Shown here piece by piece: positions 33,001-44,413 of a stretch of DNA of 64,000 bases. Numbering within the stretch: position 1 is the first letter of the stretch; every line of letters starts with the position of its first letter. The stretch covers positions 48,538,951 through 48,602,950 of the forward strand of contig OY998178.1 in assembly GCA_963921935.1 (NCBI GenBank), written 5' to 3'. The notes under the pieces were generated by a model, which worked only from the letters and a program-made list of their open reading frames with translations, did not search any database and was not told the origin of the DNA. The DNA comes from Galeruca laticollis (Eukaryota; Arthropoda; Insecta; Coleoptera; Chrysomelidae). The position numbers and the translations under genes are program-made.

Positions 33001-35640
33001 CTATTCCTCTTCAACTTTATTTCTCCTTATCATGGCCTTTTTAAATTCTGCTGGACACTTCCCTGTTTTGAAAATGGAATTGATCAAATCTACTAAATAT
33101 GGAGCGCTCACTTCTGCATTTTCTTTGATAGCTTCAGACTTAATGTTGTCTATACCTGGTGCATTTTGGTTTTTTAATGTTTTAATAATGTTTAATACTT
33201 CTGACTCTGTTACAGATGTTAAAAAGAAAGATGTATTCATCTGAATTAGATCGTTTTTTGTAGACAGGATTAGTTGGATTATTTATTTTTCTAGCTAATT
33301 TTTCTCCAACATCAGAGAAAAAGTCGTTAAATTTTTATGCTATATGTATAGGTTCCTTGACTGTGGCTCCATCCTCTGTATCTATTTCCTCTATTTTATG
33401 TTTATTTGGATTATCATTACTATTTTTACAACCTTTTCTTAGAGTCCACAATTGCTTGGAAGTATTTTCTTTCTCTGTTATTCGCTCTGAGTAATAATTT
33501 AACTTTGCTGCCTTAATTGATTTATCCACAATTCTCCTGTAATTTGAGTACTCTCTTTTTTTCGATATTTCCAGGGTCTTTAGAAAGTTCCCTGTAGAGT
33601 TTATTCCTCCTTTGAATGGAAGTTATTATACTCTTTGTAATCCATTTTTTCCTTTTCATGAATCTACTATTCACTTTCGTCGTAATCGTGTTAGATGAAA
33701 TGTATGAGTTTTTGTTAAATAAGTTGCCTTTTGATCTACGTCAATATGGTTTTTATATTCGGTCCAATCATATTTGCGGAAGTGTTGTTTCAGTTTGTTA
33801 TAGTTTACGTGTTTTATAGTATACTCCTTTTGGAATTTTAATGTTGAAGATGATGGGATAAATGCAAAAATCCCCCTATGGTCACTTATAAATGTGTCAT
33901 ACACAGATGCTATGCAATTATCTACGTTGTTATTCCTGCTACTATAAAAAATGTGATCGCTGCAACTTTGAGACAAACCACAAACTCTAGTGGGCTTATT
34001 TATCAGAGAACAAAGCCGTACTCTTCCATAATATTCAAATAATTGGAAACATTATCGCTAGTCCATTTCAAATTGATATTGATATCCCCGATTAAAATGT
34101 GCTCGGTAATTTTTAATTTACTTGCTTCTTCTGGATATATCTCGTGATTACAGAGAAATGCATCATCGTTAACTGGTGGAGGCTTATATATTGAGGTTAT
34201 AGCCATATGATTATTATTTTTGGTTTTTAATATATTACTTTTATTTCACGACACATTTCTATAGATATCACATTATGTTTGGATTCAAATTTATTTCTAA
34301 TAAGAACTATAACTCCATCATTTTTGTTATATTACCCTCACTATATAGTAAGTCGTAGTTTTCAAGCTGAAACAAGCTGTAGTCATGCACAGTAAAGGTT
34401 TCACTCAAAACTATGCAATAGTAGGAAGATGAAAGTTGATGTGAAAATATTTTCAATTTATCCAAGTTTTTGTTTACGCTACATATATTTTGATGGAAAA
34501 TAGTGAATTTCTGACCATTTATATTGCTGTTATTATTATTAATTTCATTTGTGGATTTTAACTCTAAAGTATTTAAAGGTTCTCAATTCACATCCCTAAT
34601 GTAAGGATCCATTGTGCGACCTGGTACAGTTTTGTGAAACTGGGGATAAACTGAGGATATGAGATCACTTGAAATAATATTAAAAAGTATAGCTTTGCCT
34701 CTTACTATTAGAGAGTATGATCTAAATCCTAGCCCCCTCAAGAGAAAGATTAAATAAAAAACAGAGCACACAACAGTGAAGGGAATAGATGAAGTTATAC
34801 CTTTTTCACAATCGAGGAAGAATTGTTCCTGGTTCTGTAATGGAGATTTGGATCTGGTTTTCCGTTTGAGGCTACCTTTGAAAAGCTCTTCTTGTCTTTG
34901 GGTGCGTGTGGTTTTTCGATTTTATGATTTAATGCTTGTATGTCTGGTTGATTTCGGTCTCAGTGTTCTTTTTCGTCTATTTCTGGTGTTTTGATTGATT
35001 GATGATGAACAGGTGTTCCAGAATCGCTGCTGGAAGTGTGCGTTTTAGCGCTTTCTTCTTCAGCTGGATCCGTTAGTTGTGATGGATGATATGTAGTCCA
35101 ATTAACATGAAGCTTTCCCCCCCTAATAAAGCAGTTTGGTTCGTTGTTTTGTTTGGTAAGATACAGATGTACTCTTAAAATGTTGTTCTTGGCTAATTGC
35201 ATTTTGGTTTGATCATGTACAATAGAAATTCTAGTTCCTTTTAGGTTCTTGATATTTCTGAAAATCTTCTGTTTCTTCAAATATCATGGAAACTCCAGTT
35301 TAATCGGACTCGTTTTACTACGGCTCAGTGTATAAATATTAATAAAATCAGATTCGGATAACGTCAGTAAGTTATTGAGGGTATCGATTACTTCGGAATT
35401 AGTCAGTTTATCTTCCTTTCCTTACAATCGAAATACAATAATGTTATAGCTTTTATTGTCTATTTCTAACTGCTCAACCCTATTCCTCAACAGCTCGTTC
35501 TCCTTTCCTATATTATTTATTGCGTGTAATATATTCTCAACTTTTAAGCTTAGTCTAACCTCTCTAGCATTTATTGATGATTTTAGGTTTTCAATCTGCT
35601 TTTGTACACGTTCCAACAAATCTCAATTAGTAATATCATT
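33001..35640 (-). pseudogene. CR1/Jockey-type LINE with ORF1 and endonuclease, 3'-truncated
   Basis: Reading the minus strand from about 35640 downward, ORF1 starts with a coiled coil (MLERVQKQIENLKSSI, NELLRNRVEQLE) followed by an RRM-like region with SESDFINIYTLS and KGTRISIVHDQTKMQLAKN. ORF2 begins near 34530 with an endonuclease (TIFHQNICSVNKNLDKL, IVLSETF, NDGVIVLIRN, AITSIYKPPP, ILIGDININL, SDHIFYSS, TFISDHRGIFAFI). The pre-RT linker is at about 33340-33540 and the start of the RT at 33001-33240 (TLKNQNAPGIDNIKSEAI). The match stops at about 33000, before any catalytic RT motif. Loss of the 3' end is unusual for a LINE, which normally loses the 5' end. Confidence 0.8.
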
Positions 35641-35990
35641 ATCATTCACATTTACGTGTATGGATACCTATATCTAATTTTGGGTGTAAGTAAAAAAGTT
35701 GTTTTGCGTCAGCTGTGTTTTCATAACAATTTGTTTTTGATAGATACTTCATTCACAAGATACGGATTTTTTTTAGTTCAAGTTGATTGAGCCATTTAAT
35801 TTTATATTGTTTGAATGCATATTAAATGACTTACAGTAGTCGCTGGATTTTTTCTATTACTTTAACTGTAGTAACACAAAATATTTTCACAGAGTGAATA
35901 TTGTATTAATGTTTCTCAAAAGGCGACCACACACTATGATGGAAGTGAAAACAGGATTCGAAGACATTTTAAATTGGAGGCACAGAAAAT

Positions 35991-37125
35991 ATGTTTCCAT
36001 TTGTAAAGAATCTACGGGAAATGTTTGGTTACGATGAAGAAACAGAATTAATGCAAGCAGTATCTGATTTAACAGAAGTTCCCCTGTCTCTTATACGTAA
36101 AAAAGCCAAGAATGGTCCTTATGAACGCAAGAAGCGATGTGATAAGGGATTGGTCAAACCTTTAGTGGTGTCTGTACTAAAATTATTGAAAGTACCGTAT
36201 ATGACTGTTACAAAACTAAAGAGTTGCCCACGATTGAAATAATAAGAAATAACTTGACAAATGCCGTCCGTAATGTTGGCTGTAAAAAAACTATTGAAAA
36301 CTGAAATAAAAAACTGGAATTCAAATTCAAAACGATTTTTAAACGTCAAACAGTCATGGACAGCAGAAGAATAGTGGATATGCGGTATACACACTTGGAA
36401 CAAGTAAATAACTATAGAGAAGAAATCCGGCCAATTTGGACGAAACTTGGTATGATATACACGACATAGTTAAGGAGGGATGGACTGATGCGTCAAACAG
36501 TTGTATGCCAACAATGCCTGCAAACAAATCATCCAGTCTTATTATTGTGCAATGCGGTGGAAATGAAGAATGGTTTCCAAATGCCTTAAAAATATTTGAA
36601 AAAGAAATGAAAGTTTGCAACGGTAACTATCATAAAAGCATGGTTTGAATTCACATCGATCCAAAACTTAGGGCTAAAAATTGTTGTAGTTCATGACAAC
36701 ACTTCTTATCATTCAAGACATCTCAATATAATATCAAACAAAAGCTACCAGAAGACACATTTTTTTCAATGGATAATAATTTGTACTTTGAAGGTACTTA
36801 TACAAAACAACAACTGATTGAAGTTTTACAGACAGAGAAATTTAAGAAATTATACGCCTTAGATAGAATTGCTAAAGAACATGGACACTCTATTGTCTAT
36901 AGTGAGACTACTTCCTTATTTTTGAATTTTCAGTCCCATCGAGTTAATTACGGCACAATTAAAACAGAGATTGAAAAAGTAATCAAAATTGAAGACGAGT
37001 ATAAGAAAATTGGGCCAGTCCATATGAATGGGGGAAATACATTTATTATTGATTTACAAGACGATAGTGATAGTGAAGATGATATGGGCGAAGTATTAAT
37101 CGAATTTTTGGAAGAAGAAAATTAA
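35991..37125 (+). pseudogene. Sailor-like transposase, copy 3 (divergent)
   Basis: The N-terminal region is open from 35991 (TEVPLSLIRKKAKNG, then VPYMTVTKL). The catalytic core includes LDETWYDIHDIVKEGW (first Asp codon 36439), LIIVQCGGNEEWFPNAL, and VVVHDNTSYHS (second Asp codon 36695). A long insert with FSMDNNLYFEGTYTKQQLIE follows, then in a shifted frame at 36903-36985 RLLPYF and FSPIELI (Glu codon 36941). The spacing between the second Asp and the Glu is 246 nt, close to the 82-residue gap of Sailor elements. The tail is open and ends at 37125 with an acidic DDSDSEDDMGE. It is clearly divergent from copies 1 and 2. Confidence 0.75.
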
Positions 37126-38551
37126 TTAAGTTTAATATATTTTTCATGTTACTTATATAGTAGTGTCAAACAGGAGTTACATTTATTTCCAGGATTGTTT
37201 TAATCATTGTTATAAAATTTCATTTTTTTTTGTTATTTTTTCATAGAATTTAGTTTTGTCCATAAAAAATCGAATGGTATTCAAAAAGAGCTCAGTTCAC
37301 ATCTGGTATCCCTATTAAACCGAACGCTCTTTCATCAATTACGTAACAAATTGGTTAGTAAACAAAATATTAATACGTTTCAGGGTTTAGCTCCGCAACA
37401 TAACTTAAAGGAGATATACGATTATATTGCTACACTATATCTTTTACGCCAACTATACCTGATAAGTAGAATCCTGAGTAAATCTTGATATAAGTAGTTA
37501 TATAATTAAAACAGTGGATAATTATAAAACATAGAATGATAAGAATGTATAAGTGGAGTTTCATAATACAAAATTGAAATAACTATTTTTTCAGTTCATG
37601 GAGATAATTCATAAATAATTTGAGCATATTAATTTATGTTCAGTCTCCGAAAAACTACCTGTGTGGTTTTTCTTTCACTGAAAAGAGTTTGTATCGAATA
37701 ATTTCCTCCCCCAGTACGTTAAGCGAGATAAAATTAATAACGTTCAATACATTTAAAAGGCAGTAAAATCGTTTTTACTTGCCAACCATTCGTAATTCAT
37801 ATTTCGTGCACATATATGAGATTCATTTACATAGCAACACAATAACTTAAAAATAAAGCAAACAAAAACGGTCGACTTTTATTTACTTTATGAATGCGCC
37901 CGGTCCGAATACAAATACAGCAATTATATTCAACCTACTACGAGGGAGGTACCAAGAATTTTCTGTTGAAGGAAATGGGTATTTATATGCACAGATCGGA
38001 AATAGTTACTATAACAGTATAATCAGAATTCCATTTTTTATTCGTTCTTAATAATTATACCCAAAGTACAATAATTTTGTTCACCGTGAAAAATATTATG
38101 AACTTAATAACGACCATTGATTCGAATGAATCTAATTCATATCCACGCCAATTTCAAGTTATACACCTAACTAAGGTCCGATTGTAGTTATCATAAATCA
38201 GAATAGGAATATGGGTCATCATTTTCATTGCTTAGTAGCCATATAGGGAACATCATTTGAGTAGAAACTGTAGTAACCTCTTTCTCAATTCATTTGATGA
38301 TTGAACAAATCAAACTCTTCTCAAACTCGTAATGTCAGTTTTCGATGTAGTAGATGACTTTAGCTATGGTCTCTTGTGGAATGGATATCTTTCTGATTGA
38401 GAACAGTACAAGAACTCTCAAGCGGCGCGTGACTTTGTCGGAAAGTTCAGATGAGTCACTCATCTGACTTGATCTGTGCAGTAAAACCACGGCGGCACTT
38501 GCAAGCCTAGTAAAAGAAATAGTTCTATTTTGTGAAAGTATATCGTGTAAT
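37126..38551. other. No supported gene
   Basis: AT-rich sequence between the Sailor copy and the second hAT. No terminal repeats matching the Sailor copy were recognised. Confidence 0.4.
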
Positions 38552-38559
38552 ATCTAGTT

Positions 38560-40893
38560 CAGTCGTCGCCAACCTGTCGATCGCGAGCTACCGCTAGCTC
38601 GCGGAGGCAATTCTGGTCGCTCTCACAACGATTTTAATTAAAAAAATACAAACTGCAAAAATCAGAGAAGCTTCCGAAAATTCCACAAAAAAATCTAATT
38701 GTCATAATATTAAACATAAACGTTGCGGTGAGCGATCTGCCACTGACGCCATCAAGCTAGAATCGGTTAGAAACGACCAGCCGGACCAGCGCGTTAGTGC
38801 TTGAGAACGATCAGGATCACTTTGAACGGGATAAATACGCACGGCGCGGTGACATTGCGCTTCGTTTAAAACTGAACGCGTAACCAACGTGCAGCGGTTG
38901 GGTTAGTAGAGAACAACAAAAAACACTATTACGGCAAGCAGTTGTAAGAAGGTAAAAACATACCACTTTCATTCGGAATGGGAAGAACAATACTTTTTAA
39001 CAGAAGTTAAAGATAAAATTGTGTGTTTGTTATGTAATACTTCGATCTCCGTTGCTAAAAAAGGAAATATTGAGAGACATAATAAAACTGTACATTATAA
39101 TTTTGAAACATCATTCCCACTGCATTCTGCCGCCAGAAAGGAGAGAGTGAAACAGTATAAAAAGGAGTTAATTGGACAACAATCAATATTTTTAAGAACA
39201 GTCGACAAAAATAAGGCTGCAACTGAAGCATCGTAGCGTGTGTCCCAGATAATTGCACAAAAAAAGAAACCTCCTGAAGACGGGGAAATGATAAAACAGG
39301 CGTTTTTAGAAGCTGCTAATTCGTTATTTGCCAACTTTAGAAATAAAGACGAGATAGTTTCAGCTATAAAATCTATGCAACTTTTTGCTAATACAGTGAT
39401 GAGACGTGTAGAAGTAATGAGCAATGATATTTTTTTACAGTTAAGAACTGACTTAGATAACTATGTTTATTTTTCACTTCAACTGGATGAATCAACAGAT
39501 GTCGTTGACACTGCCCAGATGGCCGTGTTCATCAGGATGGTTTTTAGTGATTTTACGATTCAAGAAGATCTTCTGAAGTTTATTCAACTGAAAGACACAC
39601 TACTGGACAGGAGTTGTTTTCACATTCGAAAAATATTATTTCTTCCGAGAAAATTCCAGTATCGAAAATGGTAGGCTTGACAACCGATGACGCTCCAACT
39701 ATGGTGGGTTGTGATAAGTGTCTGGTGGCGTTATGTCGTAAAGATGAAACTTTTCCGCAATTTTTCTCTTTCCACTGCATTATCCATCAGCAAGCACTAT
39801 GTAGAAATTTCCTGAAACTAAAAAACGTTAAAAATTGTGAACAAGATTAGATCTCAAGCGTTACAAAGAAGATTATTCGAAACCTTGGCCGATGAAGTTG
39901 ACTGTCAATACGGGGACCTACTCCTTCACTCTAAAGTCCGATGGTTAAGTAGAGGACGGGTGCTGAAACGTTTTAGTGATGTCCTATCTGGCATAGTTCA
40001 ATTTTTCAAACAACGCGATGAACCGACTCCGGAACTAGAAAATCTGGCTTAGATATTTTGGTTTTCTCGTGGACATTACAGAGAAATTAAACGAACTTAA
40101 TTTGCAGCTTGAGGGGAGAGACAAAGAACTAGCGGAAATGATTTCTGATATAAAAGCATTTATCAAAAAGCTGGAGTTTTGGGAACAAAACCTAATAAAC
40201 AGCGATGCCAAGGATTTTCCTATTCTTTCAGAAAAAATATCTCAAAATTCATTAGAACCCTATGACAGGAAATATCATGTAGAAATAGTTTCTACCCTAT
40301 CGTAAGTAAAGACAAATATTCAGTTCTATGCCGTATTGCCTTGAAAGTGAAAGCATTATTCAGTTCAACCTATTTGTGTGAATCTTCTTTTTCCAATATG
40401 AAGTTTATTAACAACAAATATCGCAATCGACTTACAGATGAACATTTGGATAATTGTATTCGAATGGCGGTATCAAATTATAATGCAAACATTAACAAAA
40501 TTATCGATCAGTCTGAGTGTCAGCCTTCTCATTGAACGTGCTTTTTATTTTTCAATGTTTATGTTCATGATAGTGCGTTACTTTTTTGTTATTATTATTA
40601 ACTATTATTAAATCTTACGTGATATGCCGTTGTGGCTGGATAAAAGTTTGGTAGGTAGGAATGTAGCTATGAACAAGTACGTACTAGTAATATTAGTTAT
40701 TTTGTTATTATTTTATTATTAGTACCTATGTATTAGGTATTACCAGTTAAATAGTGAAATAAATACATATAATGATAAATTAACTCTGGATTCTTTCATT
40801 TACGTTGCGTTACGTGGCTTTCGTGTGGGTAGCTCGCTGTTTATTCCAAAATTAACATAGTAGTCCAACACATTGAGAGGTTGGCGACCACTG
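38560..40893 (+). mobile_element. hAT element copy 2, complete ends and 8-bp TSD
   Basis: The ends are CAGTCGTCGCCAACCT (38560-38575) and AGGTTGGCGACCACTG (40878-40893), complementary at 15 of 16 positions. The flanking 8-bp duplications are ATCTAGTT (38552-38559) and ATCGAGTT (40894-40901), one mismatch apart. The transposase is of the same BED-finger group as the element at 9.4-11.9 kb but clearly divergent from it, and the ends differ in sequence, so this is a different family. Confidence 0.88.
38944..40535 (+). pseudogene. hAT transposase copy 2, BED-finger type
   Basis: The plus strand reads KKVKTYHFHSEWEEQYFL, the BED finger (CLLCNTS ... RHNKTVH), a stop at 39234, IIAQKKKPPEDGEMIKQAF, FSLQLDESTDVVDTAQ (first catalytic Asp), a frameshift near 39600, KMVGLTTDDAPTMVG (second Asp), FHCIIHQQALCRNFLK, then RSQALQRRLFETLADE and KVRWLSRGRVLKRF. 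VDITEKLNELNLQLEGRD and the dimerisation motif LCESSFSNMKFINNKYRNRL complete the order. No initiating ATG is obvious. At least five lesions make it more decayed than the 9.8-kb copy. Confidence 0.85.
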
Positions 40894-40901
40894 ATCGAGT
40901 T

Positions 40902-43545
40902 ATCTATTTAAATGGATTTAATATTTTTAAAGAAATTTTATGATGGTGAATATTAATCTTGTGTATGGAACTGCTTCATTGTCATATCATTTTATTACTG
41001 AATTGCTAAATTATTGAATATTTTGCAAAGCATTATTCCCGAAGATCACCCTATACTTTAAAAAAATTGAAATCACAGTACCCCTAAATTGTATTTCATT
41101 ACCTTTTTTCCTGTTCTCTATTGTTACTAATAATCGGAAATATTCTTAACACTCTCTCAAAACTAACAAGAAGATGACAATGAACGTATCCTATGTCCAA
41201 CGTTCTATAAATAAATAGTAATAAAGTTTATAAATTTAGTTGACCGTGTCTCCAATTCTCTTATAGTTTTGCTAATTTGAAATCCCAAATTCTTAATTCA
41301 ATCAAACATACCATTAGCTGCTTCATTTGACTCAAATTTCATATTTAATATCTCTCTTCTATGTAGTAGGATGTATTGATTGAAAATCTCACATTCACTA
41401 GAAGTATTGAGACATTTCAAGTGATAGTTATGTCAAGACTATTTCTTGAGTAAATTCTGTTGGACCCTCGTATCAGAAGAAATATTATAGTCCAATACTT
41501 AAACTATAAAAAACGGCAGTGCTTGTGTGAAGAACATCTCAAGCGTTGTTACCTTCAAGTAAACCACAAGGTAAAAGACATAATTAACTCACAGTACGAC
41601 ACTTCGCACAATGGATGTACACATAAACAACTACCCTAGATTCAAAATATATTGCGGCTACACATGCATTGTATTTTGAATTTGCATGTCTGTGGGCTTT
41701 TTGAGAGAGCAATAAGAGATCGGTCAGGTTTAGAAAAGTGATAACTTCATTCAGGTAGTGTGTGTTGATTTCCAATTCTATTTACATACCTTACAAACAG
41801 AGAAAAGATAACGATTTAATTTTCATTTGTTGGATACACTTTATTATACCTGCTCAATTTTTCCACATATTTTTAATAATATTTCCTAAATAATTTCTTT
41901 ATCATATAACTACAGAAAAATTAATAGAATAATTGGAACTACATTATTTTATACATTATTCAGCACGCGATTCTCTCATCTTTTGTGTAGCAAATTGAAA
42001 GTTTCTATAATGATTTTAACCTTTACTGTCACCTACAAAACTAATTCTAATTGTAATCAATTATCCTATTGAGATCTGCATTTTTTTGTAATATTCAAGT
42101 TACTCGTGATACCAGATAACTACGTGTTTATGTGTTTGTGTGCATTATTCATCTACAACAAGTTGAGAAATCAGTGAGCTCCCAATTGCTAATATTTTTT
42201 AGGTTCCGAAATTGTCTCACATAAATGTTATTGATTTTTCTACACGGAAAGAAATGCTTTGATAAGGTTAATCAAATAGACTTATTGAAATAAGAAATTC
42301 CTTAATCTATGCCAAATTAATTAGTTCAATCTAAAATAGAATAAAATAAAAAAAAGACTGACAAATCTTAGTGTTTTAGGATTATTCGGGTAATTTCGTT
42401 TATGATTAATAACATTTGATTGAAACTAATGTCAGTAGACTCAATTTTCTCGTTTTTGCGTTAAAACTGCTATATCACATCCATTTTTTGATAGGTACAC
42501 CAAAATTTAGATTAACTACAGAAAACGCATATCTTAAACCAATCAAAGATTATTAAAGACTGGATTGATGTACCTCCGCTGCTTAATTTTCGCAAGAAAT
42601 TTACTCAAATTGACTCATAGATCATATTATTTTAGCTCAATCATTGGATTATAATTTTATCAAATAATAATATCCGATTTAACAATCAGATCCAATTTGA
42701 GAAATTGAGATTCTTGGTCTTGGTACGATAAGTTCCATAATTACTATAATCTCAACAAGCATCATAATGAATTTTTTTACACGTTTCACTGTTGCATACA
42801 TTTTCAAATAAAATCATTTAGGAATTAATTGCATGGCAGACAGTTCTGGGGGCATTAGCAGTAAATACCTTTAGGTATATTAATTTGAAATATTTGAAGT
42901 TTTAACACAGAACACAGATTAATATATTAATGTAGTTTTGATCTATAGTTATAATGGCATCAATAAAATAAATGCTTAATTTCTATTATATTTAGATAAA
43001 ATGTATTCCTGTCTATAGATTAAGTTATTCGTACAATTTACCGAAATTTAGAAAAAGAAGAGAAAAAAAATAATCTGTCTACTGAAAACAATCAGATATA
43101 CAGCTAATTCTATCCAATTTTTGCTACGATTATCAAACATTTGAATGAATCAATAAAAATCTTCTAGAATCAAGCATTTATTTTGACAAAATCTGTAATA
43201 TAAGGATTAAATTAAGCAAATAATTTCCTTTTTAACGGTTTTGGCTATTTGTGTGCGTGAATTTGGAAATGTTTATCATTTAGTATATCCAGACCCTTCG
43301 TCTTCGTCAGCTCGCTGGTCGCATACACAACACAACCCTTGTGTTGTGGTCGCAAATTTTTCATACTTTACTTATCAATTTTAACGGGCACACGGGCGGG
43401 AGGTGAGTTATGAACGTGTCTCACGTTGTTCGCGCCGGAGGAAGAAACACATCTAGTTTTTGGTTGGGTGAGAATATACCAATACCTGGTCCCATTCTGT
43501 TCTGAGCGTTGTCTTGGTTTGATCCCTGGTAGTTTTTCTAGGTAA
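40902..43545. other. No protein gene seen; possible MITE and leader region
   Basis: AT-rich. A segment at about 42240-42785 begins TCTACACGGAAAGAAATG and ends with TTTTTTTACACG, suggesting a MITE with ACACGG-type ends, low confidence. The segment 43270-43541 is GC-richer, contains the short hairpin CACAACACAA/TTGTGTTGTG (43330-43352), and ends in TTTTTCTAG followed by GTAAGTA. This could be the 5' UTR exon and promoter of the SAM-domain gene downstream. Confidence 0.35.
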
Positions 43546-43657
43546 GTACAAAATAAATGATTTTTTCATGTAGACACTAATGAGAAGTGCAAAAACAATG
43601 CAATTATTAATACTACACTACGTACAGTTTGTTGAAGTAAATACATACCTAACTTTT
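43546..43657 (+). repeat. 112-bp direct repeat, left copy
   Basis: The repeat runs from GTACAAAATAAATGATTTTT to CATACCTAACTTTT. It is about 95% identical by eye to 43948-44059. The two copies bracket a hAT transposase fragment. Confidence 0.85.
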
Positions 43658-43947
43658 CCGCAATTTTTCTCTTACTACTGCATTATCCATCAGCAAGCAT
43701 TATGTGGAAATTTCCTGAAACGTAACAACGTTATGAAACTGGTGGTGAAAATTGTGAACAAGATTAGATCTCAAGCGTTACAAAGAAGATTATTCAAAAC
43801 CTTGGCCGATGAAGTTGACTGTCAATACGGGGACCTACTCCTTCAGTCTAAAGTCCGATGGTTAAGTAGAAGACAGGTGCTGAAACGTTTTAATAATGTC
43901 CTATCTGGCATAGTTCAATTTTTCAAACAACACGTTGAACCGACTCC
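43658..43947 (+). pseudogene. hAT transposase internal fragment inserted between direct repeats
   Basis: It corresponds to about 39760-40030 of hAT copy 2 and is very similar to it: FPQFFSYYCIIHQQALCGNF, VVKIVNKIRSQALQRRLFKT, KVRWLSRRQVLKRFN, ending at VEPTP. It retains the NNVMKLVVKIVNK stretch that is deleted in copy 2, so it came from another, less decayed copy. It has no terminal repeats or other hAT parts, so it was not inserted by normal transposition. Confidence 0.85.
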
Positions 43948-44059
43948 GTACAGAATAAACGATTTTTTCATGTAGACACTAATGAGTAGTGCAAAAAGGA
44001 TGCAATTATTATTACTACACTACGTACAGTTTGTTGAAGTAAATACATACCTAACTTTT
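43948..44059 (+). repeat. 112-bp direct repeat, right copy
   Basis: This is the right-hand copy of the repeat at 43546-43657, directly after the hAT fragment. The differences include AATAAACGA for AATAAATGA and AAAAAGGATG for AAAAACAATG. Confidence 0.85.
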
Positions 44060-44413
44060 GTTGATCTTATTGAAGTGAAAACTTCTTATAGGAGTTCGGA
44101 CGCTACATAATACAATATATTCCAAGGACTTTACCAAGACTTTAACTACAAGTTGTTTTTGTGTTACGAGTTTTAATTCTTACACACGTGATTGTTGAAG
44201 TTTTCTCTTCTGTCGGCACTCCCGGAGTGCCACTGTTATTTTTTTGTCTAATAAGTATTTAGTACATATTTTAATTTAATTGCTATAGAATTTAGAATCT
44301 TCAAAATGATTGAGAGATTCCTACCAAGCAAATTGAAAAATAAATTTTAGCAGTTATTCAAATTATTTTAGGGCTTCTTCAATTTTGCTATGGATGGTAC
44401 CTAAAAAATTCAA

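Noticed and set aside
42240..42785. MITE with ACACGG ends
   Set aside because: Only the outermost few bases match; the inner sequence is AT-rich and unconvincing.
17465..44235. Shared GGAGTGCCAC motif at 17470, 17946 (inverted) and 44218
   Set aside because: The shared core is only about 10-13 bp, too short to define a repeat family without a search.
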